Notes: generated by a model not told the origin, from the sequence alone. DNA of 64,000 nucleotides from Bradyrhizobium sp. URHD0069 (GCF_000701345.1 NZ_JNIJ01000031.1:1-64000); one strand, 5' to 3'. Shown: positions 34,912-44,358, numbered from the stretch's first letter. Numbers and translations are program-made.

Positions 34912-35391
34912 ATGAAAACACACGATCTTGATGCCTTCGATCTGAAAATCCTCGACCGCCTTCAGGCAAACAACCGGACCTCGCTTAGTGAAATTGGCAA
35001 GGCGGTCAATCTGTCCGCGGCGGCGGTGCAACGACGCGTCCGGCGAATGGAAGACGCAAAGATCATCCAGGCGAATGTCGCGGTGGTGGACCCGCCGGCT
35101 GTCGGACGCCCGATCACGCTTATCGTCGAAGTACACCTTGACAGCGAACAGGCCGACATTCTCGATAACGCGCGGAATGAATTCGCGTCGGTGCCGGAAG
35201 TGCAGCAGTGCTACTACGTGACGGGCGCGGCAGATTTCATACTCATCATCACGGCGACAAGCATGGAAGAATACGCCGCGCTCAGCCACCGGTTGTTTCT
35301 CGAGAATCCCAACGTGAAGCATTTCAGCACGAATGTCGCGATGAGCCGCGTCAAGGTCAGCCTTGCGATACCGGTCGAACACGGCGGTTGA
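34912..35391 (+). CDS. Lrp/AsnC family transcriptional regulator
   Basis: A 159-residue Lrp/AsnC protein. The N-terminal winged helix reads LDAFDLKILDRLQANNRTSL and VNLSAAAVQRRVRRMEDAKI; the C-terminal RAM/AsnC ligand domain includes VPEVQQCYYVTGAADFILII. ATG 34912 gives the standard length. By position it should sense an amino acid and control the divergent diaminopropionate lyase-like gene, and possibly the convergent transporter. It is the only plus-strand gene in the block apart from the partial gene at the window end. Confidence 0.92.
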   Translation: MKTHDLDAFDLKILDRLQANNRTSLSEIGKAVNLSAAAVQRRVRRMEDAKIIQANVAVVDPPAVGRPITLIVEVHLDSEQADILDNARNEFASVPEVQQCYYVTGAADFILIITATSMEEYAALSHRLFLENPNVKHFSTNVAMSRVKVSLAIPVEHGG

Positions 35392-35413
35392 GCACGCGGC
35401 CGACCGGCCACCA

Positions 35414-36118
35414 TCAACCGCCGAGATAGGCCTGGCGAATGTGATCGTTGTCGATCAGTTCGCTGCCCTTGCCAGACAGCACGATCGAACCCGCCTCCAT
35501 CAGATAGGCGTGATCGCACAAGTCGAGGGCGGAATAGGCATTCTGCTCCACCATCAGGACGGTCGTGCCCGCCTGCCTGATACCGTCGATGATCTCGAAC
35601 ACCTGCTCGACGATGTTGGGTGCAAGACCGAGCGAAGGCTCGTCGAACATCACCAGTTTCGGCCTCGACATGATCGCGCGACCGATCGCCAGCATCTGCT
35701 GCTCGCCTCCGGACATCGTTCCGGCCACCTGCCTGCGGCGTTCGGCCAGTCGCGGAAACTGGGTGAAGATACGATCCTTGTCGGCATTCATGCCTTCGAT
35801 GTCGGATCGCAGATAAGCGCCCATGTCGAGGTTCTCCTCGACCGTCATGTCCGGAAAGATACGCCGGCCTTCCGGACAATGGGCGATGCCGCGCATCAGA
35901 ATCTCCCGCGCCGAACATCGTGCAATGTCCTGCCCTTCGAACATGATCCGGCCGGAAGTCGGAGACAAGACGCCCGAGATGGAGCGCAGGGTTGTGCTCT
36001 TGCCGGCGCCATTGGCCCCGATCAGCGCAACGAGCTGTCCCTTCTTGATGGACAGCGAAATTCCCTTGATCGCTTCCACCTTGCCATAGCGGCAAACAAG
36101 ATTGCTAATCTCTAGCAC
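35414..36118 (-). CDS. Branched-chain-type ABC transporter ATPase (LivF)
   Basis: A 234-residue ATPase of the LivF class. A GTG start at 36118 (VLEISNLVCRYGKVEAIKG) follows GGGAG and lies 14 bp inside the livG-like gene. GANGAGKST, MSGGEQQMLAIGRAIM and LVMFDEPSLGLAP are the Walker A, signature and Walker B. It ends the five-gene importer operon and is convergent with lrp. Substrates of this class include amino acids, urea and aromatic acids. Confidence 0.9.
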   Translation of the reverse strand: MLEISNLVCRYGKVEAIKGISLSIKKGQLVALIGANGAGKSTTLRSISGVLSPTSGRIMFEGQDIARCSAREILMRGIAHCPEGRRIFPDMTVEENLDMGAYLRSDIEGMNADKDRIFTQFPRLAERRRQVAGTMSGGEQQMLAIGRAIMSRPKLVMFDEPSLGLAPNIVEQVFEIIDGIRQAGTTVLMVEQNAYSALDLCDHAYLMEAGSIVLSGKGSELIDNDHIRQAYLGG

Positions 36119-36929
36119 GCTTTTTCGCTCCCACCCCGAGATATGCCTGAATGACTTCCGGATTGCCCTGGATCGCCGCGGGTGGTCCATCGGCGATCAG
36201 GCGGCCGTAGTTCATAACCACGATACGATCCGATATGCCCATCACCATGGGCATATCGTGTTCAACCAGTAGTATGGTGACGCCCATGCCGCGCAGCTTC
36301 GTCAAGACCCGCATGAAGGCGGCGGTCTCCGAGGCGTTCATTCCCGACACCGGCTCGTCAAGCAGCAGCATCGTCGGATTGGCCGCCAGCGCGAGCGCGA
36401 CGCCGAGCAGGCGCTGGTCGCCGTAGGACAACGAGCCGGCGATATCCGCCGCCCGATGCTCGACGCCGACCAGCTTGAGGATCTCGTGGGCGGTGTCCCT
36501 CAGCTCCTTTTCCGACTGCCGCTCCTGCGGCAGGGCCAGCAATGTGTCCCACAGGCTGGAACGACCGCGCCTGTGAAGTCCGGTCATGACATTCTGGAAC
36601 ACGCTGATGGTCTGGAACACGCTGGTGCGCTGGAACGTGCGCACCAGTCCAAGGCCGGTGATCTCATGGGGCTTGAGCCCGTTGAGCGACGTGCCACGAT
36701 AGCGGACCGTCCCCTTCGTCGGCTTCAGGAATCCGGTGATGATATTGAACGCCGTGGTCTTGCCGGCGCCGTTGGGCCCGATCAGGCTCAGAACCTCGCC
36801 CTCGTTGACGTCGAAGTTCAAATCCGAGATCGCGACAAGGCCGCCGAAATGCACGGCGATGTGCTCGACCGACAGGGCCGGCACGCGCGGCTTCGGCGCC
36901 GCCAAACCAGCTGGAGTGGAGATAGTCAT
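36105..36929 (-). CDS. Branched-chain-type ABC transporter ATPase (LivG)
   Basis: A 274-residue LivG-class ATPase: LIGPNGAGKTTAFNIITGFL (Walker A), LSYGDQRLLGVALALA (signature variant LSYGDQ typical for LivG), LLLDEPVSGMNASE (Walker B) and a C-terminal GNPEVIQAYLG. Start overlaps the permease stop by one base (TAATG), indicating coupling. Confidence 0.92.
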   Translation of the reverse strand: MTISTPAGLAAPKPRVPALSVEHIAVHFGGLVAISDLNFDVNEGEVLSLIGPNGAGKTTAFNIITGFLKPTKGTVRYRGTSLNGLKPHEITGLGLVRTFQRTSVFQTISVFQNVMTGLHRRGRSSLWDTLLALPQERQSEKELRDTAHEILKLVGVEHRAADIAGSLSYGDQRLLGVALALAANPTMLLLDEPVSGMNASETAAFMRVLTKLRGMGVTILLVEHDMPMVMGISDRIVVMNYGRLIADGPPAAIQGNPEVIQAYLGVGAKKRARD

Positions 36930-37951
36930 TATTTCGCCGGCTCCAGCTTTGCACGACCCTCGTTTTCATCGACGACGCCGAACCAGCGCTCGATCGCCGG
37001 CACGATGCCTTGCGGCAACACAAAGACGATCAGAATCATCAGGGCGCCATAGAGGATCCACTGCGATTCCGGAGAAGCGAACGAGCGAGCGACCACCGGA
37101 ATGAATCCGAAAATCAGACCGCCCACGATCGGACCGGCGAGCGTCCCCTTGCCTCCCGTAATCACCATGATGACCATGGTCACGGTGTAGAGGAACATGA
37201 AGACGTCCGGATCGATGATCCGCAGATAGTGCGCATATAGACTTCCGGCAGCGCCTGCGATCGCCGCAGAGGTCACGGCAGCCAGGATCAGATAGCGCGT
37301 GACGTCGATGCCGACCGACACCGCGAGCGACTCGTTTTCCTTCAACGCCACCATCGCGCGCCCGACCCGCGATCTGGTCAGACGGCTGATGATCACATAA
37401 CAAACTACGCCAATGGCCAGTACGAGATAGAAATTGGCGGCCTTGCCGTAGAGATCGAGGTAGCCAAGACCGGGCAGACCGAGCGTGAACGGCGGAATCG
37501 ACGTCAGCGCGAGCGGTCCTTGCGTCAGTTCCACCCAGTTGAGCGCGACCAGCCGAACCACTTCAGCGAAACTGATCGTGACGATGACGAAATACGCGCC
37601 GCGTACGCGGAACGACAGTTTGCCGACCAGGTAACCGCAAATCCCGGCAATGATGACGGCGAGCACGAAGCCGATCCAGACCGGCCACGGTTCGTGAACC
37701 ACACGAATGCCGCCGAAGAGTTCGATATCGAACCCCAGCGAAGTGAGCGCGCTGACATAGGCGCCAATACCGAAGAAGGCGACATGGCCGAGGCTCAGCT
37801 GGCCGGTGTAGCCCAGCAGCAGGTTGAGACTCATCGCCGCGATGATGAAGATGCCGGTCGTGACGCAGGCATTTAACAGATAGGGATCTTTGAGCCAGAG
37901 CGGAATCGACGCGAAGGCGAGAACCGCCAGGAGGGGTAATAGCCGCCTCAT
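36929..37951 (-). CDS. Branched-chain-type ABC permease (LivM)
   Basis: A 340-residue inner-membrane permease with about ten hydrophobic segments. SLNLLLGYTGQLSLGHVAFFGIG is the LivM hallmark, and GRAMVALKENESLAVSVGID is the ATPase-contact EAA-like loop. ATG overlaps the LivH stop as ATGA. Part of the importer with LivH, LivG, LivF. Confidence 0.92.
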   Translation of the reverse strand: MRRLLPLLAVLAFASIPLWLKDPYLLNACVTTGIFIIAAMSLNLLLGYTGQLSLGHVAFFGIGAYVSALTSLGFDIELFGGIRVVHEPWPVWIGFVLAVIIAGICGYLVGKLSFRVRGAYFVIVTISFAEVVRLVALNWVELTQGPLALTSIPPFTLGLPGLGYLDLYGKAANFYLVLAIGVVCYVIISRLTRSRVGRAMVALKENESLAVSVGIDVTRYLILAAVTSAAIAGAAGSLYAHYLRIIDPDVFMFLYTVTMVIMVITGGKGTLAGPIVGGLIFGFIPVVARSFASPESQWILYGALMILIVFVLPQGIVPAIERWFGVVDENEGRAKLEPAK

Positions 37952-38820
37952 CCGATTCGCTCCGATCGTGCGAACAGGCCGGTCGGCTTGAACATCAGCA
38001 CCAGGATGATGATCAAGAATCCCATCGCATCGCGATAGCCCGACGAGATATATCCGGCACCCACCTCCTCGGCGAAGGCAAGGATAAACCCGCCGATGGT
38101 TGCGCCACCGATGCTTCCCAAGCCGCCGAGAATGACAATCGCAAAGGCCTTGAGCGAAGCGATATCACCCATGTGCGGCGAGATCACATATACCGGACCA
38201 AGCAAGGCGCCAGCCGCAGCCGCCAGGCTCGATCCAATGGCAAACGTAGCCATATAGATCACCTGAATGTTGACTCCCATGAGCGACGCCGTGTCGCGAT
38301 CCTGGAACGTCGCGCGCATGGCCTTGCCGATCTTGGTTCGGTTGATGAGAAGATAGGACCCCGCGATCAGGGCCAGCGCCGAAAAGAAAACGAAGACGCG
38401 CAGCCAGGAAACCGAAACGGGACCAAGCGCCAGCGTCGATTCACCGAAAGGCGTCAAAACCGACTTCGCGACGCCGCCCCAGACAAATTGCTCGGTATTC
38501 TGCATGACGATCATCGCGCCGATCATCACCAGCATCGTGGTGTCGATGTCCGCTCCGCGCATCGGGCGCAGCAGGAAAAATTCGATCGCCGCGCCGAGAA
38601 TGCATCCGAAGGCCACGGCGATGATGAGCGACAAAAAGAAGTTCACCCCGATCACGGTGGATACGAGATAAACGAAATACGCACCAAACGTGTAGAGCTC
38701 GCCATGGGCGAAGTTCACCACGCGCATGATTCCGAAGATCAACGTGAGGCCGATCCCAAGCAAGGCATAGGTACCGCCAAGGATCAACATGTTGACGATG
38801 TGCTGAAGAAACTCATTCAT
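37948..38820 (-). CDS. Branched-chain-type ABC permease (LivH)
   Basis: A 290-residue inner-membrane permease of the LivH family with eight or so hydrophobic segments; GIGLTLIFGIMRVVNFAHGE is the family signature and GKAMRATFQDRDTASLMGVN the cytoplasmic coupling loop. It follows the binding-protein gene after 93 bp holding a hairpin, and overlaps livM by four bases. Confidence 0.92.
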   Translation of the reverse strand: MNEFLQHIVNMLILGGTYALLGIGLTLIFGIMRVVNFAHGELYTFGAYFVYLVSTVIGVNFFLSLIIAVAFGCILGAAIEFFLLRPMRGADIDTTMLVMIGAMIVMQNTEQFVWGGVAKSVLTPFGESTLALGPVSVSWLRVFVFFSALALIAGSYLLINRTKIGKAMRATFQDRDTASLMGVNIQVIYMATFAIGSSLAAAAGALLGPVYVISPHMGDIASLKAFAIVILGGLGSIGGATIGGFILAFAEEVGAGYISSGYRDAMGFLIIILVLMFKPTGLFARSERIG

Positions 38821-38866
38821 TCGAGTTACGAGGTCCTTGGAATTCTTTCAGGTCAGAACATCCGAA

Positions 38867-38907
38867 GGCAAGCGGGGGCCAAGACTCGCGCCTGCCCCCC
38901 GCTTGCC
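38867..38907 (-). terminator. Hairpin between binding protein and permease genes
   Basis: GGCAAGCGGGGG (38867-38878) pairs with CCCCCCGCTTGCC (to 38907), loop of about 15 bases. No T-run follows in the direction of transcription. Probably stabilises or partly terminates, so that the periplasmic binding protein is made in excess over the membrane parts. Confidence 0.6.
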
Positions 38908-38913
38908 ATGCTT

Positions 38914-40065
38914 TCAGGATTTCGGGTGTGTGACTTTGCCGTCGACGATCTTGATCAGATAGACGTTGGGACGGCTCTGTCCGCTTTCCTTACCGGACGG
39001 TCCCCACTTCTCGAACTTGATCGGACCGTTCAGGCCCTTGATCTCGGTCTGCCACAGCGCTTCGGTGATCGCAGCCGGCTCGGCCTTGCCAGCCTTCTCG
39101 ATCGCGGCGGCGATGGTGCGGATGCCGTCATAGCCACGGAAGCTTTCGGTGGAGCCTGCGAAATTGAAGCCGCGCTTTTTCCACTCACCCAGGAAAAACT
39201 TGGTGGCTTCGGGGTTCGGCGTTTCATCCGGCAGCCACGGCAAGAACGTGGTGAGATGCATCGAGTTATTTGCCGCAGTACCGGCCTGGTCGATCAGCTG
39301 GTCCGGATTCTGCGAGCCGCCCGTGGTGACTATCTGCTTCTTGAGGCCAAGCGCATTGGCCTGCTTCAGAACCAGCGTCAGCTGTTCGACAGCGGCCGTC
39401 ACGATCAGTGTGTCGGCATCAGATGCCCTGATCTTGGACAATTGCGCATTCATGTCCTGCGACGACTGGTCCATCATCTCGACCGAACGCACCTGAACGC
39501 CTTCGGCCTTGAAGAGCTTGGTGAAGTCATCGGCGGTGCCGCGGCCCCAATCGTTGTTGATGACGAGGAAATCAACCTTCTTGATTCCAAGCTTCGAAAT
39601 CATCGGCTTGAAGGCCGCCTCTTCGATCGATGACGGCGGCGAAATGCGGAAGATGTACGGATTGCCGGTGGTTGTGATCTTTCCCGATGACGAGGTCTCG
39701 ACGACCATCGGCACCTTATATTCCATCAGCTTGGGCATCACGGCGAGCGTGAGGCTGGATCCCCATGCCCCCATCATCACCGGCACCTTGTCGCCCGAGA
39801 TGAGCTTCTCCGCGACCGCGGCCGCTTCCGTCGGATTACTCTTGTTGTCTTCGATGACGAGTTCAAGCTTCTTGCCGAGAACGCCGCCCTTGGCGTTGAT
39901 CTCGTCCGCGGCGATCTTGGCGCCGTTGACGACATACGTCCCCGATGCGGCAAAAGCTCCGGTCAGCGGCTCATTGACGCCGATCTTGATCGTTTGCGCG
40001 GACGCCTGGGCCGCGAACCCGGCAGCGAAGACGACAGGCAGTACAAGTCTGGTATAAGATTTCAT
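38914..40065 (-). CDS. Branched-chain-type ABC substrate-binding protein
   Basis: A 383-residue periplasmic binding protein (Peripla_BP_6). The signal peptide is MKSYTRLVLPVVFAAGFAAQ with cleavage near ASA-QT. IKIGVNEPLTGAFAASGTYV and the AAAVAEKLISGDKVPVMMG segment are family-typical. ATG 40065 follows GGAGGAG. It heads the importer operon. A CTA-N4-TAG palindrome lies about 100 bp upstream, shared with three other promoters in this block, tying substrate import to the F420 and hydroxylase genes. Confidence 0.9.
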   Translation of the reverse strand: MKSYTRLVLPVVFAAGFAAQASAQTIKIGVNEPLTGAFAASGTYVVNGAKIAADEINAKGGVLGKKLELVIEDNKSNPTEAAAVAEKLISGDKVPVMMGAWGSSLTLAVMPKLMEYKVPMVVETSSSGKITTTGNPYIFRISPPSSIEEAAFKPMISKLGIKKVDFLVINNDWGRGTADDFTKLFKAEGVQVRSVEMMDQSSQDMNAQLSKIRASDADTLIVTAAVEQLTLVLKQANALGLKKQIVTTGGSQNPDQLIDQAGTAANNSMHLTTFLPWLPDETPNPEATKFFLGEWKKRGFNFAGSTESFRGYDGIRTIAAAIEKAGKAEPAAITEALWQTEIKGLNGPIKFEKWGPSGKESGQSRPNVYLIKIVDGKVTHPKS

Positions 40066-40168
40066 TTCGGACTCCTCCATTTGCCCGCCCACCGAGCAAG
40101 CACCATGCCAACTTCAGTAGTTGATCTCTGCTGCAGGGCAGCCGGTGGCCGGTTGCGGGCGGCTACAT

Positions 40169-40186
40169 CATACTAACATTAGAATG
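40169..40186. promoter_or_regulatory. Shared operator, site A (importer operon)
   Basis: CATA-CTA-ACAT-TAG-AATG. The extended inverted repeat covers 40166-40189 with 20 of 24 positions symmetric (CATCAT...ATGATG ends). The core CTA-N4-TAG is shared with sites at 45874, 52340 and 56848, each ahead of a minus-strand operon. Confidence 0.6.
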
Positions 40187-40221
40187 ATGCGACATCCTCG
40201 TAAATGGGCAAAACATCCTTT

Positions 40222-41589
40222 TCAGCAATTAGGGACATTGACGGCCAATCCGCCGCGGGAGGTTTCCTTGTATTTTGCCTGCATGTCGGCGCCGGTTTCC
40301 ATCATGGTTTTGATCACCTGGTCCAGCGAGACGTGATGGGAGCCGTCGCCGCTCAGAGCCAAAGACGTGGCGTTGATGGCCTTGATCGCGCCGAATGCGT
40401 TGCGCTCGATGCAGGGAATTTGCACCAATCCGCCCACCGGATCGCATGTCATTCCCAAATGATGCTCCATGCCGATTTCGGCGGCGTTCTCGATTTGCTC
40501 GGATGAACCTCCGAGCGCGGCGGTCAAACCCGCCGCCGCCATCGAACAGGCCACGCCCACCTCGCCCTGGCAGCCGACTTCCGCACCCGAGATCGACCCG
40601 TTCATCTTGAACAGAGAGCCGATGGCGGTCGCGGTCAAGAGAAACGTTCTCAGGCCTTGGTGGGACGAACCCGAGCAATAATCGAGGTAGTAGCGCAGCA
40701 CCGCGGGTATTACTCCTGCGGCGCCATTGGTGGGAGCCGTTACGACCCGACCGCCTGCGGCATTTTCCTCGTTGACGGCGATCGCAAACAGACTGGCAAA
40801 GTCCATGGCCTCCACCGACAATTGCGCGTTCTTGCTCCGCGCAGCTTCAAATCGCGCCTGCAGACCGCGCGCGCGGCGCTTGACCTTCAGGCCCCCGGGC
40901 AATTCACCCTCGGTGCGCAGCCCGCGCTCGATGCAATCGAACATCACCGTCAGAATGTAATCGAGCCTTGCAACGACGTCGTCCTTGCTGCGCTGGACGC
41001 ATTCATTGGCGAGCACGATGTCGGCGATCGACAGACCTGACTGCCGCGATACCGCCGTCAAATCGGCCGCGCTGCTGAACGGAAAAGGAAGCGTAGGAAC
41101 GGACGCGGCCGCCGAGGCGCCCTCACCTTCCCTATGGATAAACCCGCCACCCACCGAAACCCAGACTTCCTGACGAAGCACCTTGTCTTCGCCATCCACG
41201 GCGACGAACCGCATCGTATTCGGATGGGACGACGGGACGGTGTCGAAATCGAAGACGATGTCGCGAGCCGGATCGAATGCAAGACCCTCGCCGGTCGGAA
41301 GCACGAGGCGCCTCGTCTCCGCGATCTTCTTCACGATCTCATCGACTTTATCGGGGTCCAGCGTTTCCGGGGATTGCCCCGACAGGCCGAGCGTAATCGC
41401 CTTGTCGGTGGCATGCCCCTTCCCGGTCCAAGCCAACGACCCTAACAAAAACACGCGCAGACCCCTGATCTGCGCGCGCTCTCGATCATCCAGCGCCGCG
41501 ACGAAAGCCGAGGCCGCTTTCATCGGCCCCGTCGTATGCGAGGACGAGGGACCGATACCGACTTTGAAAACGTCAAAAACGCTAATCAT
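40222..41589 (-). CDS. sdaA: L-serine ammonia-lyase, iron-sulfur type
   Basis: A 455-residue single-chain L-serine dehydratase that converts serine to pyruvate and ammonia with an oxygen-sensitive [4Fe-4S] cluster. ISVFDVFKVGIGPSSSHTTG is the N-terminal signature (SSSHT motif). Cluster cysteines are in YCSGSSHQG / GCQGEVGVACSMAAAG and GMTCDPVGGLVQIPCIERN. ATG 41589 is preferred over the frame open upstream, which overlaps the LLM gene. It is the last gene of the PLP/CoA-transferase/LLM operon, so serine or a serine analogue is a likely pathway product. Confidence 0.93.
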   Translation of the reverse strand: MISVFDVFKVGIGPSSSHTTGPMKAASAFVAALDDRERAQIRGLRVFLLGSLAWTGKGHATDKAITLGLSGQSPETLDPDKVDEIVKKIAETRRLVLPTGEGLAFDPARDIVFDFDTVPSSHPNTMRFVAVDGEDKVLRQEVWVSVGGGFIHREGEGASAAASVPTLPFPFSSAADLTAVSRQSGLSIADIVLANECVQRSKDDVVARLDYILTVMFDCIERGLRTEGELPGGLKVKRRARGLQARFEAARSKNAQLSVEAMDFASLFAIAVNEENAAGGRVVTAPTNGAAGVIPAVLRYYLDYCSGSSHQGLRTFLLTATAIGSLFKMNGSISGAEVGCQGEVGVACSMAAAGLTAALGGSSEQIENAAEIGMEHHLGMTCDPVGGLVQIPCIERNAFGAIKAINATSLALSGDGSHHVSLDQVIKTMMETGADMQAKYKETSRGGLAVNVPNC

Positions 41590-41615
41590 CACCGGCAACC
41601 GGTCAGGAAGGTCGA

Positions 41616-42578
41616 TTACTTCGTCTTGTGGGCTCGCAGCTGCGGAATGACTTCCTTGGCGATCAGTTCGACCTGATCCATCTGGTACTTGTAGGGTACG
41701 AAGATGATCTTCTGAACGCCCGCATCGAGATGCGCCTTGAGCTGTTCGATGCATTCTTCGGCGGAGCCCATGATCGCGGAATCCCGCGAACAGTCGCTGT
41801 TCTCCGGGAAATCCCACTCCTTGTTGAGCCAGTCGAGCATGTCCGCCTGAACCGCGGCCTTGGACTTGCCGATCATGATCGGCAGTTGGGACGCGTTCAG
41901 CAGCTTATCGGGATCCTTGCCACCTTCCTTGGCGAAGTTGCGGATTTTCGTCCACGATTTCGTGAAGGATTCCGCCGTGTAGAAATATGTCAGCCAGCCG
42001 TCGCCTGCGGTTGCCGCACGCTGCAATACCTTGTCGACATAGCCGCCGATCAGGATCGGAATCCGCGGCTGGGCCGGCTTCGGATACATCACTGCAGCGG
42101 AAATATTGTGCTGCATGTATTTTCCCTCAACCATATGCTCCGACCAGAGACGATTGAGAATCTCCAGATTTTCGTCCATCAGCTTGCCGCGCTTTTCGAA
42201 CGCAATTCCCATGGCGTCAAACTCGCGCTTGTACCAGCCTGACGCCATGCCCATGATCAGACGGCCGCCGGAAAACTGATCCATGCTGGACAACTGCTTG
42301 GCCAGTGCAACGGGGTTGCGTAACGGCAGCACCAGAATGCCGGTTCCGACCTTGAGCTTGGTGGTAGTGGCGGCGATCGCCGTCAGCGTTGTCAGGGAAT
42401 CGAGGATCGGGAAGTTCGGTTCAACTCCAAGCAGCATGTGATCCCAGACCCACAGCGAGTCGTAACCGAGTTCTTCAACGCGCACCCCATATTTGATCAG
42501 GCCCTTCGGGTCCGGCATTTCCGGATACGCGGTGAAATTGCGGGCAGCGATGCCGAACGTGTTCGAAAGTATTTCCAT
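41616..42578 (-). CDS. LLM-class F420-dependent oxidoreductase (predicted)
   Basis: A 320-residue luciferase-like monooxygenase-family TIM barrel, without signal. WVWDHMLLGVEPNFPILDSL, TTKLKVGTGILVLPLRNPVA and GRLIMGMASGWYKREFDAMG are typical for the F420-dependent subgroup. Cofactor by sequence alone could be FMN or F420; the complete F420 pathway and F420:NADP reductase next door make F420H2 likely. It is placed 19 bp after the CoA-transferase beta gene, so it probably performs a reduction or dehydrogenation in that pathway. Substrate unknown. Confidence 0.82.
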   Translation of the reverse strand: MEILSNTFGIAARNFTAYPEMPDPKGLIKYGVRVEELGYDSLWVWDHMLLGVEPNFPILDSLTTLTAIAATTTKLKVGTGILVLPLRNPVALAKQLSSMDQFSGGRLIMGMASGWYKREFDAMGIAFEKRGKLMDENLEILNRLWSEHMVEGKYMQHNISAAVMYPKPAQPRIPILIGGYVDKVLQRAATAGDGWLTYFYTAESFTKSWTKIRNFAKEGGKDPDKLLNASQLPIMIGKSKAAVQADMLDWLNKEWDFPENSDCSRDSAIMGSAEECIEQLKAHLDAGVQKIIFVPYKYQMDQVELIAKEVIPQLRAHKTK

Positions 42579-42597
42579 GGCTTCTTTCCTTGAACTT

Positions 42598-43368
42598 CTA
42601 CGCGATGAAGAGGCGGTCAGGATCGAGAACCCTGAGTGTGGTTAGCTCCTGATTCGACGGCGGCTCCGTGACGGTCACGTTCTTGTCAAAGACAAGATCG
42701 AAGCCGGTATTGTCCTGAAGGTTTTCCTTTGTGACACCCGGATTGAGCGCCAGCACCTTCATCTCGCGGCTATTGTCGTCAAACGAGAATACCGCCAGTT
42801 CGGTGATGACGCGAAACATGCCGCCTTCCGGCAGTCCGCTCTCCGCGCGGGTGTTGTTTCCGCGAATAAATCCGGGGCTGGTGATGAAATCGACCTTCTC
42901 CACAAATCGTCGTTTCTCATGCTTCATCGCGACAATCATGTTGGTCAGGCTGGCGATGTCGTTTCCGCCGCCGGTGCCCGGCAGACGCGTTTTCGGTTTG
43001 GCCGGATCGCCGATGTAGGACGAATTCAAATTGCCGTACCGGTCGATCTGGGCGCCGCCCATGAAACCAACATCGACATATCCGCGCTGCAGCAGCAAAA
43101 GCACGTCGGCGCTGCCCAAAACCATGTTGGCACGCTTGGTGCAGCGCTGGTCGTTGGTCGATGGCGGAAGTTTTCCGGGCTCGACGAACGCACCGATGAC
43201 GCCGCCCTCGAACAGGATTGTCAGACCGGGGCAGTGCAGGCGTTGCGCCAGCGTCGCCGCCAGCAGCGGCGTTCCAATGCCGGCAAAGACGATCTGCCCA
43301 TCCTTGAGCTGTCGTGCGCTCAATACGGTGATGATCTCGGATGCGGTATATTTGGGTGCTTCAATCAT
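42598..43368 (-). CDS. CoA-transferase subunit beta, glutaconate-type
   Basis: A 256-residue class I CoA-transferase beta subunit (GctB/IpdB-like). LTILFEGGVIGAFVEPG puts a glutamate at 54, the position of the catalytic Glu in glutaconate CoA-transferase, so true transferase activity is plausible, in contrast to the ring-opening hydrolases IpdAB that lack it. ATG 43368 overlaps the alpha subunit stop by 8 bp. It is part of the operon with the LLM enzyme and serine dehydratase. Confidence 0.88.
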   Translation of the reverse strand: MIEAPKYTASEIITVLSARQLKDGQIVFAGIGTPLLAATLAQRLHCPGLTILFEGGVIGAFVEPGKLPPSTNDQRCTKRANMVLGSADVLLLLQRGYVDVGFMGGAQIDRYGNLNSSYIGDPAKPKTRLPGTGGGNDIASLTNMIVAMKHEKRRFVEKVDFITSPGFIRGNNTRAESGLPEGGMFRVITELAVFSFDDNSREMKVLALNPGVTKENLQDNTGFDLVFDKNVTVTEPPSNQELTTLRVLDPDRLFIA

Positions 43369-44332
43369 CGAAAATGCTCCGGCCACGACGGCTTGCAGCC
43401 ACTATCTCCCCGACGCCGATCATCGACAGGAATTCGGTCCACGACTTCGGGCCATAGACGTAATCGTCGAGATATTTCTTCATGCCGGCGATCGGATCGC
43501 CGTTGACCTGCGCGACATACATCTCAAGGTGCTGCATCATCGGCTCGTAGACACCGAAACACTCGTGCGGCGCCGAGCCATAGGGCACTTCGACAACCGC
43601 ATCGACGCAGAAGAACGGAATTTTCGTTTGATCCGGCGCGCGGCGAATCTGATCGTTGGAGACGATCCGCTCGGTCGTCAGGATCACGCGATTGGCGGCC
43701 ATCGCTAGGTCGATGTCCATGAACTGAAGGCCGTCAATCTGTGCGTTGCCATACGCGTCACACCTCTGGACATGGATCAGCGCGACATCAGGATTAAGGG
43801 CAGGCACCAGCAGCAACTTCTCGCCGGTGAACGGGCAATCGAATTCCTTGGCTTCAGGACGCTGCTTTGCGACGCCGGATCCCAGCATCGAGCGGATGGG
43901 GAGAAACGGCACGCCCATTCCGCCGGCCCGGTACCGCATGCCCATCGCCATGTGGCTCCATTCGTCGTAACGGCACGCGCCGCTTTCGACGTTGTGGCGC
44001 ATGACTTTCGACAAGCCCCAGAGGATGCCCTGCGCGAACCAGCTGGTTTCGATGTGATTGGCCGCGCCGGAGCCGAACAGCAGATCGCCGTCGGTCGAGA
44101 CGATGCAACGCGAGCAGGACAGATCCTTCTTTCCGGCGCGGATCAGCTGCCAGATCAACGCCATCGGCGTGCGCGACATGGTCGACCCGCCGATTCCCAC
44201 AGACATGCCGTCGCTGACAAAGGATGCCGCCTGTTCAAGCGTCACGACCTTTTCACGAAGACTGCGATCGCGCCGGGCGAGCCGGCCTCGAAGCTCTTCG
44301 TAAGATTGAACCGTACCGGGTTCCACGTTCAT
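43361..44332 (-). CDS. CoA-transferase subunit alpha, glutaconate-type
   Basis: A 323-residue class I CoA-transferase alpha subunit (GctA-like). VTLEQAASFVSDGMSVGIGG and KEFDCPFTGEKLLLVPALNP are family segments, followed by DVALIHVQRCDAYGNAQIDG. ATG 44332 sits just after AAGGAGAGA; an ATG at 44362 overlapping the upstream stop (ATGA) is a serious alternative. Pairs with the beta subunit to move CoA between an acyl-CoA donor and a dicarboxylic or related acid. Confidence 0.85.
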   Translation of the reverse strand: MNVEPGTVQSYEELRGRLARRDRSLREKVVTLEQAASFVSDGMSVGIGGSTMSRTPMALIWQLIRAGKKDLSCSRCIVSTDGDLLFGSGAANHIETSWFAQGILWGLSKVMRHNVESGACRYDEWSHMAMGMRYRAGGMGVPFLPIRSMLGSGVAKQRPEAKEFDCPFTGEKLLLVPALNPDVALIHVQRCDAYGNAQIDGLQFMDIDLAMAANRVILTTERIVSNDQIRRAPDQTKIPFFCVDAVVEVPYGSAPHECFGVYEPMMQHLEMYVAQVNGDPIAGMKKYLDDYVYGPKSWTEFLSMIGVGEIVAASRRGRSIFDD

Positions 44333-44358
44333 TCTCTCCTTGTTCGCACTGGTCTGCA

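Noticed and set aside
43361..43368. IpdAB-type ring-opening hydrolase rather than CoA-transferase
   Set aside because: The beta subunit keeps the catalytic-position glutamate (residue 54), which the ring-opening IpdAB enzymes lack.
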